Assembly: GCF_001643305.1 (NCBI RefSeq)
Contig: NZ_LSGW01000044.1
Span: 248,001-312,000 of the forward strand
Source: Aeromonas salmonicida subsp. salmonicida
GTDB taxonomy: Bacteria; Pseudomonadota; Gammaproteobacteria; Enterobacterales; Aeromonadaceae
DNA length: 64,000 nt
Direction of reading: 5' to 3'
Below, piece after piece: positions 38,714-46,831 of the stretch. Under the pieces are notes generated by a model that saw only the letters and a list, made by a program, of their open reading frames with translations, did not search any database and was not told the DNA's origin. A program made the translations under genes and the position numbers. Every line of letters begins with the position of its first letter. Within the stretch, counting starts at the first letter, position 1.

Positions 38714-39463
38714 ATGCAGATGTTGGGAGTGGATATCGGTGGCTCAGGGATCAAGGGATGCCTGGTCGATACCGAAACAGGCGAGCTGATTGGCGAACGC
38801 CACCGTCTGGCAACACCGCAACCGGCGACCCCGGCGGCCGTGGCACATACCCTCAAGGCACTGGTAGAACACTTCCAATGGAAGGGCCCTGTGGGTTGCG
38901 GCTTTCCCGCCACCATCCACAACGGCATTGCCAAGAGCGCAGCCAACATCGACAAGAGCTGGATCGAGACCGATGCTGCCCACCTGTTTTCGGATGTGAC
39001 CGGCCTGCCCTGCCATGTGCTCAACGATGCCGATGCGGCGGGTCTGGCCGAGATGCGCTTTGGTGCCGGCAAGGATCGCAAGGGGATCATCATCCTCATC
39101 ACTGTTGGTACCGGCATAGGTACTGCCGTGTTCGTCAACGGCCAGCTGCTGCCCAACACCGAGCTGGGTCACCTGATGCTGGAAGGCATGGTAGCCGAGC
39201 ACTACTGTTCGGATGCGGTGCGCAAGCGGGAGGATCTCTCCTGGAGCCGCTGGGGAAAACGCTTCAACAAGTATTTGGCCAGACTGGAGTTTCTGTTCTC
39301 CCCCGACCTCTTTATCCTGGGGGGCGGCAGCTCAGCCAAGCTCGACAAATTCATCGATCGCATCGAAACCCGCGCGCCGCTGGTGGCAGCCGCCAGTCTC
39401 AATCAGGCTGGCATCATAGGGGCTGCCCTTCATGCGGCCGAACGCAGCGCCGAACAGCAGTAA
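38714..39463 (+). CDS. ppgK: Polyphosphate glucokinase (ROK family)
   Basis: Kinase of the ROK fold that can phosphorylate glucose with polyphosphate (and often ATP). The phosphate-1 motif [16 protein letters not shown] is at the N-terminus, and [14 protein letters not shown] and PNTELGH follow; the C-terminal ILGGGSS completes the nucleotide site. It lacks the ROK zinc motif CxCGxxGCxE, as PpgK proteins do, and its 249 residues fit that subgroup. The start is ATG 38714 with AAGGAAC upstream; the open frame before it is not homologous. It is a single gene 92 bases after queG, ending at a strong terminator. Phosphoryl donor is inferred from family. Confidence 0.85.
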   Translation: MQMLGVDIGGSGIKGCLVDTETGELIGERHRLATPQPATPAAVAHTLKALVEHFQWKGPVGCGFPATIHNGIAKSAANIDKSWIETDAAHLFSDVTGLPCHVLNDADAAGLAEMRFGAGKDRKGIIILITVGTGIGTAVFVNGQLLPNTELGHLMLEGMVAEHYCSDAVRKREDLSWSRWGKRFNKYLARLEFLFSPDLFILGGGSSAKLDKFIDRIETRAPLVAAASLNQAGIIGAALHAAERSAEQQ

Positions 39464-39494
39464 GGCGGCATCCCCACTTTGGGTCGATGATAGA

Positions 39495-39526
39495 AAAGAG
39501 GCCCGGCAAATGCCGGGCCTCTTTCG
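39495..39526. terminator. Terminator between ppgK and the convergent 39544 gene
   Basis: AAAGAGGCCCGGC with GCCGGGCCTCTTT around AAAT, with T-rich ends on both strands; probably used from both sides. Confidence 0.85.
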
Positions 39527-39543
39527 TTGCACCTTTACCGCGG

Positions 39544-40002
39544 CTAGATGTCGTCGAGCCGATGCACACCGTGTACCAGTCGGGTCAAGCGGGTTTGTTC
39601 CAGCGACGCCAGCGAAGTCAGCAAGGCAGCCGTCTCGTCGGTCGGGCACTCGCGGGCCAGATGGCTCAGCTCGCCGATGAGTTTTTCTTCCTGACGACAC
39701 ACCTGCTGCACTATGTCCTGAGTCTGGGCACTGGCAGGTAGTGCCAACCGCTGGATCTCGGGCAGCAGATCCTCGCTGAAGCCCCGCTCCAGCCAGGTTT
39801 CCTTGACCCCCTGACTCAGCTGTCCCTGATAATCGTGCAGATGGGCACTCGCTTCATCCTCCCGCCCTTGCAGATACGCCAGCAACATGCGGCTGCGCTC
39901 GCCATCCACTTCTGCCATCAGTCGCCCATAACAGAGTCCGAGCTGGTGATGAACCTGTTCGAGGTAAGACAGCAAATCCTTGATCTGTTGAAATCGCATC
40001 AC
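39544..40002 (-). CDS. All-helical protein of unknown function, ferritin-like by appearance
   Basis: A 152-residue acidic soluble protein without signal peptide or membrane segment. Helices rich in Glu and His (YLEQVHHQLGLCYGRLMAEV; LQGREDEASAHLHDYQGQL; QEEKLIGELSHLARECPTDE) with ExxH-type spacing suggest a four-helix bundle of ferritin or rubrerythrin type that could bind metal. This is only a fold impression and I do not recognise the family. The start is ATG 40002 or the adjacent ATG 39999, with AGGAG upstream. It is monocistronic, convergent with ppgK, divergent from metNIQ. Confidence 0.65.
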   Translation of the reverse strand: MMRFQQIKDLLSYLEQVHHQLGLCYGRLMAEVDGERSRMLLAYLQGREDEASAHLHDYQGQLSQGVKETWLERGFSEDLLPEIQRLALPASAQTQDIVQQVCRQEEKLIGELSHLARECPTDETAALLTSLASLEQTRLTRLVHGVHRLDDI

Positions 40003-40323
40003 TCACTCCTCCTGCCACGCCACACCTGTTGAGTATAAAAAACAACCACACATATCCCAAACCAAAGGAGGTCGCTTTTTGTGCTGCATCAAGGGGATGG
40101 ATAACAAAAGAGATAAAGGAACAAAGTGGAACGATTTGTGCCATCTTGGTGGCAGCCAAAGAGTGCGAACAGCACTCCTGCTCTCATAACCAACAAAACA
40201 GAAATGGAAAGTAGATTATCCAGGCTATATTCGGAGAAAATCAATAATAGCCAAATACAATATTGCGGCCTGATAAACCACTGTCGTCGTTAGTCATCCG
40301 GCGAGAATCCTTATCACTTTTTT
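40003..40323. other. AT-rich intergenic region upstream of metN
   Basis: About 320 bases, clearly more AT-rich than both flanks. It contains the ribosome site of the 40002 gene, a GAGTGC-GAACA-GCACTC hairpin (about 40161-40177), a short GCCA-TGGC hairpin just before it, and no convincing gene. A 61-codon open frame at 40029-40214 begins at a TTG and looks non-coding. It may hold the divergent promoter. Confidence 0.4.
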
Positions 40324-40371
40324 AGACGTCTAGACGTAGAAACATGCGTTGACATAGCCATCCAGACATCT
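40324..40371 (+). promoter_or_regulatory. MetJ operator array of metNIQ
   Basis: Adjacent 8-bp met boxes AGACGTCT (40324-40331, perfect consensus) and AGACGTAG (40332-40339) are followed by a weaker AAACATGC. A further AGACATCT at 40364-40371 lies between the -35 and -10 elements. MetJ with S-adenosylmethionine binds tandem boxes cooperatively, so repression by methionine is expected. Confidence 0.85.
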
Positions 40372-40377
40372 TAGCAT
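40349..40377 (+). promoter_or_regulatory. Sigma-70 promoter of metNIQ
   Basis: A consensus -35 TTGACA (40349-40354), 17-base spacer and -10 TAGCAT (40372-40377) predict a start near 40384. One met box fills the end of the spacer and others abut the -35, so bound MetJ would block polymerase. Confidence 0.8.
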
Positions 40378-40473
40378 CATCCTCCATGATGACAGAGTAA
40401 CCCAGTGGAACCTCTGCCCAATTCACCCGCCTGTAGCGCCCTGTGCTTTAAGGCTGTTAGCACGGAAGAATCC

Positions 40474-41517
40474 ATGATTAAGTTGATCGGTCTCAACAAA
40501 GTCTACGGTAAAGGCAGTGATGCCGTGCACGCCCTGCGTGACGTGAGCCTGCATGTGCCACAAGGCAAAATTTTCGGGGTGATCGGTGCCTCCGGTGCCG
40601 GCAAGAGTACCCTCATCCGTTGTGTCAACCTGCTGGAGCGCCCGACAGAGGGGCAGGTCATCGTCGACGGCCAGGACCTGACAGCGCTGCCGGAGCGGGA
40701 GCTGACCCAGGCCCGCCGCCAGATCGGCATGATTTTTCAGCACTTCAACCTGCTCTCCTCCCGCACAGTGTTCGCCAATATCGCGTTCCCGCTGGAACTG
40801 GCAGGCTGGAGCAAGTCCCAAATCCAGACCCGGGTCGGCGAGTTGCTGGCGCTGGTCGGGCTGGAAGCCCGCGCCCACGCCTATCCGTCCGAGCTGTCCG
40901 GCGGCCAGAAGCAGCGTGTCGCCATCGCCCGCGCCCTGGCACCGGCTCCCAAGGTATTGCTGTGTGACGAAGCCACCTCGGCCCTCGACCCGCAGACCAC
41001 ACGTTCGATCCTGAGCCTGCTCAAGGAGATCAACGTCAAGCTGGGGCTCACCATACTGCTCATCACCCACGAGATGGATGTGGTGAAGGGGATCTGTGAT
41101 GACGTGGCCATCATCAGCGACGGCAGTCTGATCGAGCAGGGCGAGGTCGCCTGGTTCTTCAGCAATGCCAAGACCCAGCTGGCCCGTGATTTCATCCACT
41201 CCACCATCCATCTGGAGGTGCCGCAGGAGTATCAGGACCGCATGAGCAGCGAGCGAGTGGCGGGCAGCTATCCGCTGGTGAAACTCGGCTTTACCGGCAG
41301 CACTGTCGATACACCGCTGATTTCAGAGGCGAGTCGTCGCTTCAACATCGATATCAGCATACTGAGCGCCGATATCGAGTACGCCGGGGGCGTCAAGTTC
41401 GGCTTCCTGCTGGCAGAACTGTTCGGGGATGAGGCCCAGTGCGAGGCGACTCAGCAATTCCTGATAGACAACCATATTCAGCTGGAGGTAATGGGTTATG
41501 TCCGAAGCCATGATTAA
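40474..41517 (+). CDS. metN: MetN, methionine ABC transporter ATPase
   Basis: ATP-binding subunit of the high-affinity methionine importer. The start is ATG 40474 ([14 protein letters not shown]); the open frame from 40405 is leader sequence. It has Walker [11 protein letters not shown]-loop FQHFNLL, signature [16 protein letters not shown] and Walker [14 protein letters not shown]. The C-terminal NIL domain (about 265-347) mediates methionine trans-inhibition. At 347 residues it is near E. coli MetN (343). The stop lies 20 bases inside metI. MetJ sites upstream predict methionine repression. Confidence 0.97.
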   Translation: MIKLIGLNKVYGKGSDAVHALRDVSLHVPQGKIFGVIGASGAGKSTLIRCVNLLERPTEGQVIVDGQDLTALPERELTQARRQIGMIFQHFNLLSSRTVFANIAFPLELAGWSKSQIQTRVGELLALVGLEARAHAYPSELSGGQKQRVAIARALAPAPKVLLCDEATSALDPQTTRSILSLLKEINVKLGLTILLITHEMDVVKGICDDVAIISDGSLIEQGEVAWFFSNAKTQLARDFIHSTIHLEVPQEYQDRMSSERVAGSYPLVKLGFTGSTVDTPLISEASRRFNIDISILSADIEYAGGVKFGFLLAELFGDEAQCEATQQFLIDNHIQLEVMGYVRSHD

Positions 41518-42046
41518 TCTGCTGGTCACCGCCCTCGGTGATACCCTGCTGATGGTGTTTGCCTCCGCCCTGTTTGGCTGCCTGCTTGGCCTGCCCCTTG
41601 GGGTAGCACTGCACGTCACCAAGGCGGGCCAGATCCTGGCCAACCCGGCCCTGAACAAGCTGCTCGGCATCCTTGTCAACATTGGCCGCTCCGTGCCCTT
41701 CATCGCCCGCCTGGTGGAAGGTGCTCTGATGGAGGTGCCGGACGGCTTGCTGGAAGCGGCCAAGGCCATGGGTGCCAAACCTTTGCAAATCATCACCAAG
41801 GTGCTGCTGCCAGAAGCCCTGCCCGGCATCATCAACAGCGTCACCATTACCCTGGTCACGCTGGTGAACTACTCCGCCATGGCCGGTGCCATCGGAGGGG
41901 GTGGCCTGGGCGATGTGGGTATTCGCTACGGTTATCAGCGCTTTGACCCCACCGTCATGCTGGCAACCGTTGTGATTCTGGTTTTACTGGTTCAAATCAT
42001 CCAGAGCGCGGGTGAGCGCCTGGTCAACACATGTGATCATCGTTAA
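41498..42046 (+). CDS. metI: MetI, methionine ABC permease with a 35-codon internal deletion
   Basis: Membrane subunit of MetNIQ. The reading frame is open (182 residues) but shorter than E. coli MetI (217) by exactly 35. The sequence runs NIGRSVPFI then directly [20 protein letters not shown]. In relatives about 35 residues, ending in a second Pro-Phe-Ile, lie between PFI and AR. The missing part is a transmembrane helix and its loop just before the EAA coupling motif, which is intact ([13 protein letters not shown]). A deletion between two copies of a short repeat (cccttcatc, now single at 41696-41704) explains it. A permease lacking one helix is unlikely to fold correctly, so this transporter is probably inactive. 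Confidence 0.9.
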   Translation: MSEAMINLLVTALGDTLLMVFASALFGCLLGLPLGVALHVTKAGQILANPALNKLLGILVNIGRSVPFIARLVEGALMEVPDGLLEAAKAMGAKPLQIITKVLLPEALPGIINSVTITLVTLVNYSAMAGAIGGGGLGDVGIRYGYQRFDPTVMLATVVILVLLVQIIQSAGERLVNTCDHR

Positions 42047-42072
42047 TCGTCGATTTCTGACAGGAGGTTTTT

Positions 42073-42873
42073 ATGAAATTTGGCATTAAATCCGTTGCGG
42101 CTGCCTTGTTGGCTGGCCTGGTACTGGCCGGTTGCGGTCAAAAAGAAGAGAGCAAGACCCTGAAAGTAGGCGCCATTGCCGGGGCGGAATCCCAGCTGGT
42201 GGAAGCCGCGGCCAAGGTCGCCAAGGACAAGTTCGGTCTGGATGTCGAAGTGGTCACCTTCTCCGACTTTGCCACCCCGAACGTGGCCCTGAACGATGGC
42301 AGCATCGATCTGAACGCCTTCCAGCACAAACCGTATCTGGATAGCCAGGTCAAGGATCGCGGCTTCGATCTGGTACCGGTTGGCAACACCTTCGTCTACC
42401 CCATCGCCGGCTACTCCAAGAAGATCAAGGCCCTGGCCGATCTGAAAGAGGGCGCGCAAATCGCCGTGCCGAACGACCCGACCAACCTGGGCCGCTCTCT
42501 GATCCTGCTGCAAAAGCAGGGCCTGCTGACCCTGAAGGAAGGCACTGGTCTGGAAGCGACTGTGCTCGACATCGCCAGCAACCCGAAAAAGCTGAAGATT
42601 GTTGAACTGGAAGCGGCACAGCTGCCACGCTCCCTGGAAGATGTGGACCTGGCCATCATCAATACCGTGTATGCCTCCCAGATCGATCTGCTGCCAGGCC
42701 GTGACGGTCTGTTCGTGGAAGACAAGGATTCTCCCTATGTCAACCTGCTCGTCTCCCGTGGCAACAACAAGGATGACGCCAAGGTGAAGGAGTTCGTCCA
42801 GGCCTTCCAGAGCGACGAAGTGTACAAAACTGCTGACGAATTGTTCAAAGGCGGCATCGTCAAAGGTTGGTAA
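42073..42873 (+). CDS. metQ: MetQ, methionine-binding lipoprotein
   Basis: Substrate-binding protein of the methionine importer, tethered to the inner membrane. The signal peptide ends in LAGC with the lipidated Cys at 20 (VLAGCGQKEE). The NLPA-family body has LKVGAIAGAESQLVEAAAKV, NVALNDGSIDLNAFQHKPYL and NDPTNLGRSLILLQ. It has 266 residues, complete, 26 bases after metI with AGGAGG upstream of the ATG. It ends with a strong terminator. It would be stranded if MetI is non-functional, though MetQ can bind methionine alone. Confidence 0.96.
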   Translation: MKFGIKSVAAALLAGLVLAGCGQKEESKTLKVGAIAGAESQLVEAAAKVAKDKFGLDVEVVTFSDFATPNVALNDGSIDLNAFQHKPYLDSQVKDRGFDLVPVGNTFVYPIAGYSKKIKALADLKEGAQIAVPNDPTNLGRSLILLQKQGLLTLKEGTGLEATVLDIASNPKKLKIVELEAAQLPRSLEDVDLAIINTVYASQIDLLPGRDGLFVEDKDSPYVNLLVSRGNNKDDAKVKEFVQAFQSDEVYKTADELFKGGIVKGW

Positions 42874-42886
42874 TCACTCACTCAGC

Positions 42887-42917
42887 AAAAAAGGCCACGC
42901 CAAGCGTGGCCTTTTTT
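42887..42917 (+). terminator. Intrinsic terminator after metQ
   Basis: Fourteen-pair stem around CAA (AAAAAAGGCCACGC with GCGTGGCCTTTTTT), 13 bases after the stop. Confidence 0.9.
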
Positions 42918-42968
42918 ATTGCCGCGGTTATCATAACCGGGAGCACGGCAACACGAACGTAACAGAAC

Positions 42969-43466
42969 ATGAAAAAATGGTATCTGGCCTACTGCAAGCC
43001 AAAGGAAGAGGCCCGCGCACGCGCCCATCTCGAAGCCCAGGGGATTGAGTCCTATTACCCCATGGTCGAGATCGAGAAGCTGCGACGGGGCAAGCGTGTC
43101 CCTGTGCGGGAACCCATGTTTCCCAACTATCTGTTTATCTATGTGGATCTGGAGGAGGTCACGCCGGTCACCCTGAAGTCGACCCGTGGCATCAGCCGCA
43201 TCATCCACTTCGGCAAGGAGTGGACCGCCATCAGCAGCCAGCTGGTTTATCAGTTGATGAGCCGTGACGACAGCGACGAGGCGAGAGCCAGCTACGCCAA
43301 TCTGCCAACCCAGGGCGACAAGGTATTGATCGAATCGGGCCCATTGGCCGGATTCGAGGCGATTTATCTGGAACCAGATGGAGAGAAACGCGCCATCCTG
43401 CTGGTCAGCCTGCTCAACCAGGAGACCTCCAGCAGCTTCGACAATCAGGCTTTTCGCCGCCTGTAA
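42969..43466 (+). CDS. rfaH: RfaH, transcription antitermination factor
   Basis: NusG paralogue recruited at ops sites to lift polarity in LPS, capsule and other long operons, and to recruit ribosomes after its C-terminal domain refolds. The NGN domain (about 1-100) starts MKKWYLAYCKPKEEARARAH and includes PMFPNYLFIYVD; the KOW domain follows with GDKVLIESGPLAGFEAIYLE. The 165 residues match E. coli (162). It is monocistronic, with a terminator after a stretch that carries a diverged copy of its own last 12 codons. Confidence 0.96.
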   Translation: MKKWYLAYCKPKEEARARAHLEAQGIESYYPMVEIEKLRRGKRVPVREPMFPNYLFIYVDLEEVTPVTLKSTRGISRIIHFGKEWTAISSQLVYQLMSRDDSDEARASYANLPTQGDKVLIESGPLAGFEAIYLEPDGEKRAILLVSLLNQETSSSFDNQAFRRL

Positions 43467-43549
43467 TGACCCTCATCAAGCAGGCGTTCATGACAAGCAA
43501 CGCCTCATTCCTCAAGCAGCTTCGACTATCAGGCTGCCTGCCGCCTGTA
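43431..43549 (+). repeat. Echo of the rfaH 3' end
   Basis: Bases 43431-43465 (end of rfaH, encoding SSFDNQAFRRL and the start of the stop codon) recur at 43515-43549 with 30 of 35 matches, 84 bases downstream and in the same frame, reading SSFDYQAACRLY before a TGA. Confidence 0.8.
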
Positions 43550-43556
43550 CCAATGC

Positions 43557-43590
43557 TGAGGCGGGCCATCTGGCCCGCCTCATTTATTTA
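43557..43590 (+). terminator. Intrinsic terminator after rfaH
   Basis: TGAGGCGGGCC-ATCT-GGCCCGCCTCA stem followed by TTTATTTAT, located after the rfaH echo. Confidence 0.75.
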
Positions 43591-43617
43591 TCCAGATCAT
43601 ACGCCTTGGCGGCGTTA

Positions 43618-45594
43618 TCAGGCCCCCAGTTCGAAGCGACTGATGACGGACGTCAAACGACCCGTATCCTGTGCCAGTCTGGCCACTATCTCTTCCCCCT
43701 GCTGGCTGCGCTGGCTCGATTGTCGGCTCAGCCCGGCGATCTCTTCCACTGTGCCCGCCACCTCCTGGGCAACCCGCGACTGCTGCTCGGTAGCGGTGGC
43801 AATGGCCCCCAGCTGACCGGACAGATCCTGCACCAGCTGCAGCATGGTATCCAGGGTCTGCGTCACAGAGGCAACGGCGTTGCGGCCCTCTTCGACCAAC
43901 TGGGTACCGCTGCCGACCGTGCTCACCGTCTGGCGGGTCTGTTGCTGAATACTGGCGATGGTCTGACTGATCTCCTCGGTTGATTGACTGGTGCGACTGG
44001 CAAGCAAACGCACCTCATCGGCCACCACGGCAAAGCCACGCCCCTGCTCCCCGGCCCGCGCCGCCTCGATGGCGGCGTTGAGCGCCAGCAGATTGGTCTG
44101 CTCAGCGATGGTGGCGATCACCTCGGTCACCCGGCCGACCTGTTCGCTCTGGGCACTGAGCAGCCCCATGGCCTGATTGGCCTGAACTATCATGGCGGCA
44201 ATCTCCTGCATTGTGGTGGTCATGCGACCGAGGGCACTGCCCCCTTGCTGTGTCTGTCCCTCAGCCTGATGGGCCACTCGAGCCGCCTCGGCTATGTTCC
44301 CCGCCACATCACGGGTGCTGACCGACATCTGTTCGATCGCCGCCGCCACCGTATCCACCCGCTGATTCTGACTCGCCAGATCGTCGACGATGGCCCTGGT
44401 GGTGTTACCCACCTCGACACACGCCCCTTCCACCTGCCCCACGGCGCCCTGGATCTCGCCGACCAGCTGACGCAGCTGCAGCGACATCTGGTTGATGGAT
44501 CCCGTCAATCCACCCAGCTCATCCTGACTCTGCACCGGCAGAGGGCGGGACGGCAGACGGCCATTGGCTACCTGATCGGCCCGCACCACCAGACTGGCGA
44601 TGTCCCGGGTCAGACGGCGACTGAACAGCAGGGCGACCAGGGTGCCCAGCACTATGACGGTCAGGGTAGCCAGCAACAGGGTACGGTTGATGGTCTGACC
44701 GGCACTGGCCATCTTCTCCCCCATGCTGTCCACTTCAGAGCGAGTCTGGGTCACCTGGGCGGCCAGCTGACTGGCCAGCTGGGTCAACGCAGGTTCTATG
44801 TCGGTTGCCATCAGATGATTGGCCTGATCCCAGTCCGGGGCCTGACGCTTGCTTATCACCTGACCGACCAGTTCGGCAAAGGGCGCTGACATCTCTTCAA
44901 ACAGCGACCAGAGGCTCTTCTGGGCCTCGGAGAAATGGGCCTGCTGCTGTTTCAGCTCGGCGACCCGCTGCTGATGGAACTGGTAGTAATCCTGATACTT
45001 GGTGCCATATTCGGGGTCGCCCGAGATGAGGAAGTCCCGCAGGGCTGAGAGGGCATTGGAGAGGCTGTTATACGCATCCCCCACCTGCTTGAGCAGCAGA
45101 CGGCGGTCCCCTGGCAACTGATCCTGCGGGGTGGCCACCTCTTCATTGGCGAATGACTGCAACTGATCGAGGGCCGCTTCTGCCAGCGGGCCCGCCTCCA
45201 GCAGCATGAGCGTGTGAGCGGGCAGGTTCTCCTCTGTGTGGGCGATGGCCCATACCTGCTCCTGGCGTCCTTTGAAGGCCTTGAGCGACTGGGCAAGTGC
45301 GGGAGTGAACTGCTGCTGCTCGATGGCTTGCCAGGCCCCTTCCCACTCCTGTTTGAGGCGGGATGCCTGGACCGGATCCTTGCCAAGAATGAGATAACCA
45401 CGCAAGGAGGAGACGGTGGCCACCAGCGCCTTCTGGCTCGCCTCATCCCGTTGCAGGGCAGGCAGCGCCTGCTCCAGCAGCGCTGTCTCAACCTCGCCGA
45501 TCCGGCCGAGCTGGTGATAGACAAGGCCGGAGGAGAGGATCACCAACAGATTGATAAAACAGAAACTAAACAACAACTTGCTTGAAATTTTCAT
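43618..45594 (-). CDS. Methyl-accepting chemotaxis protein
   Basis: A transmembrane chemoreceptor of 658 residues. Helix 1 is at 8-27 ([19 protein letters not shown]). The large helical periplasmic domain (about 30-300) looks like a double four-helix-bundle sensor. Helix 2 is at about 305-325 ([18 protein letters not shown]), followed by HAMP (330-385) and the MA signalling domain, with the hairpin tip [20 protein letters not shown] intact. Methylation-type Glu/Gln sites flank the tip, but there is no C-terminal NWETF-like pentapeptide. Ligand unknown. It is downstream of the response regulator-EAL gene by 38 bases and may be cotranscribed. Confidence 0.93.
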   Translation of the reverse strand: MKISSKLLFSFCFINLLVILSSGLVYHQLGRIGEVETALLEQALPALQRDEASQKALVATVSSLRGYLILGKDPVQASRLKQEWEGAWQAIEQQQFTPALAQSLKAFKGRQEQVWAIAHTEENLPAHTLMLLEAGPLAEAALDQLQSFANEEVATPQDQLPGDRRLLLKQVGDAYNSLSNALSALRDFLISGDPEYGTKYQDYYQFHQQRVAELKQQQAHFSEAQKSLWSLFEEMSAPFAELVGQVISKRQAPDWDQANHLMATDIEPALTQLASQLAAQVTQTRSEVDSMGEKMASAGQTINRTLLLATLTVIVLGTLVALLFSRRLTRDIASLVVRADQVANGRLPSRPLPVQSQDELGGLTGSINQMSLQLRQLVGEIQGAVGQVEGACVEVGNTTRAIVDDLASQNQRVDTVAAAIEQMSVSTRDVAGNIAEAARVAHQAEGQTQQGGSALGRMTTTMQEIAAMIVQANQAMGLLSAQSEQVGRVTEVIATIAEQTNLLALNAAIEAARAGEQGRGFAVVADEVRLLASRTSQSTEEISQTIASIQQQTRQTVSTVGSGTQLVEEGRNAVASVTQTLDTMLQLVQDLSGQLGAIATATEQQSRVAQEVAGTVEEIAGLSRQSSQRSQQGEEIVARLAQDTGRLTSVISRFELGA

Positions 45595-45632
45595 GAACGT
45601 CCTTGTTCAACTGCGGGCATGCCGCCTGGCGA

Positions 45633-46831
45633 TCAGTCCCCGATCAGGCCGGGTAATCGTTCGCGCCAGGTGTCGTGCCACCCCATCAATTCATCCCGCG
45701 GCATGGGCCGGGCGGAGAAGAAGCCCTGACACACATCGCACCCCAATCTGGCCAGCAGTCGCCAGGTCAGCTCATCCTCTACCCCTTTGGCGACCGACTT
45801 GAGTCCCAACTTGCGGGCCAGTTCGATACTTGACTCTATTATGGCCAAGCGGGAGGGGTCCTCATAGCAGCGATCGACGAAAGAGCGATCCAGTTTGAGC
45901 TCGGTGAAGGGCAGCAGCGCCAGCTGCTGCATGGAGGAGTAGCCGGTCCCGAAGTCATCGATGGAGAGGCCAAAGCCGTGCATCCGCAGCCGGGTCAGCA
46001 CTTCCAGCGACTTGCCCAGATCCTTGACGAACGAGCTTTCGGTCACCTCCAGGGTGATGAGTTCGGGGTTGATGCTCCAGCGCTGGCACTGGTTGATCAG
46101 GGTATTGCAGAGATCCCCCTCGATGAGGGAGGTGGTTGAGAGGTTCATCGACAGATTGAGGGAGAGACCTGTCTGCTCCCACAGGTGACCGTCACGCAGA
46201 GACTTGCTGATGATCACCCGATGAGGCCGTTGTTTTCCGCCAGGGGGATGAAGCGCACCGGCGAGATGAGGCCGTAGTCAGGGTGCTGCCAACGGGCAAG
46301 CGCCTCCATGCCGACCCAGTGCCCCGAGCCAAAACTCACCTTGGGCTGATACCAGGGCAGCAGTTGATCCTGCTCCAATGCCCGGCTCAGCTCATCCAGC
46401 GTCAGGCTGTGGCCATCTTCCTCCTGAGCCCGCTCCTGCTGTGGGCGCCAGGCGCCGATCAACTGGCTGATCTGCTGCTGGCTGGAGGGCTTTTCGATGC
46501 GCCCAAGCACCTGTAGGCCATAGGCGGCGCTCATCCGCAACACGGCCTCGACCACGTCATCTTCCAGTGCACTGGAGAGGATGATACCGCCACGAAAGCC
46601 CCCGAGGGACAGACGGCGCAGCAACGCCATGCCATCCATGCCGGGCATGCGCAGATCGCAAAACAGAATGTCGACCTGATGGCGCTGACACATTGCCAGT
46701 GCCTCCACGCCATCCTGAGCCTCCAGCAGTGAGGTATAACCGAGCCCACGGATCTGGTGCATCAGTGCCTTGCGCTGAAACGCGTGGTCTTCCACCACCA
46801 TGATCGCCAACTCATGCTGTGTCTTGTTCAT
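45633..46831 (-). pseudogene. Response regulator with EAL domain, frameshifted
   Basis: The receiver domain (about 1-125) has IMVVEDHAFQRKALMHQI and the phospho-acceptor in ILFCDLRMPGMDG. The EAL domain follows with MEALARWQHPDYGLISP, SLNLSMNLS, LITLEVTESSFV, SIDDFGTGYSSMQQ and LKLDRSFVD. The frame breaks at 46217-46219: after ENNGLIG the frame hits TGA, while VIISKSLRD follows in another frame; one extra G (GGG to GGGG on the coding strand) repairs it to about 399 residues. The last active-site motif reads VAKGVED where the family has AEGVE, so the enzyme may be inactive even if intact. The start overlaps the hybrid-kinase stop by 20 bases, marking them as partners. Confidence 0.88.

Noticed and set aside
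40384-40473. SAM riboswitch in the metN leader
   Set aside because: The leader is short and lacks a multi-stem structure. MetJ boxes already explain methionine control.
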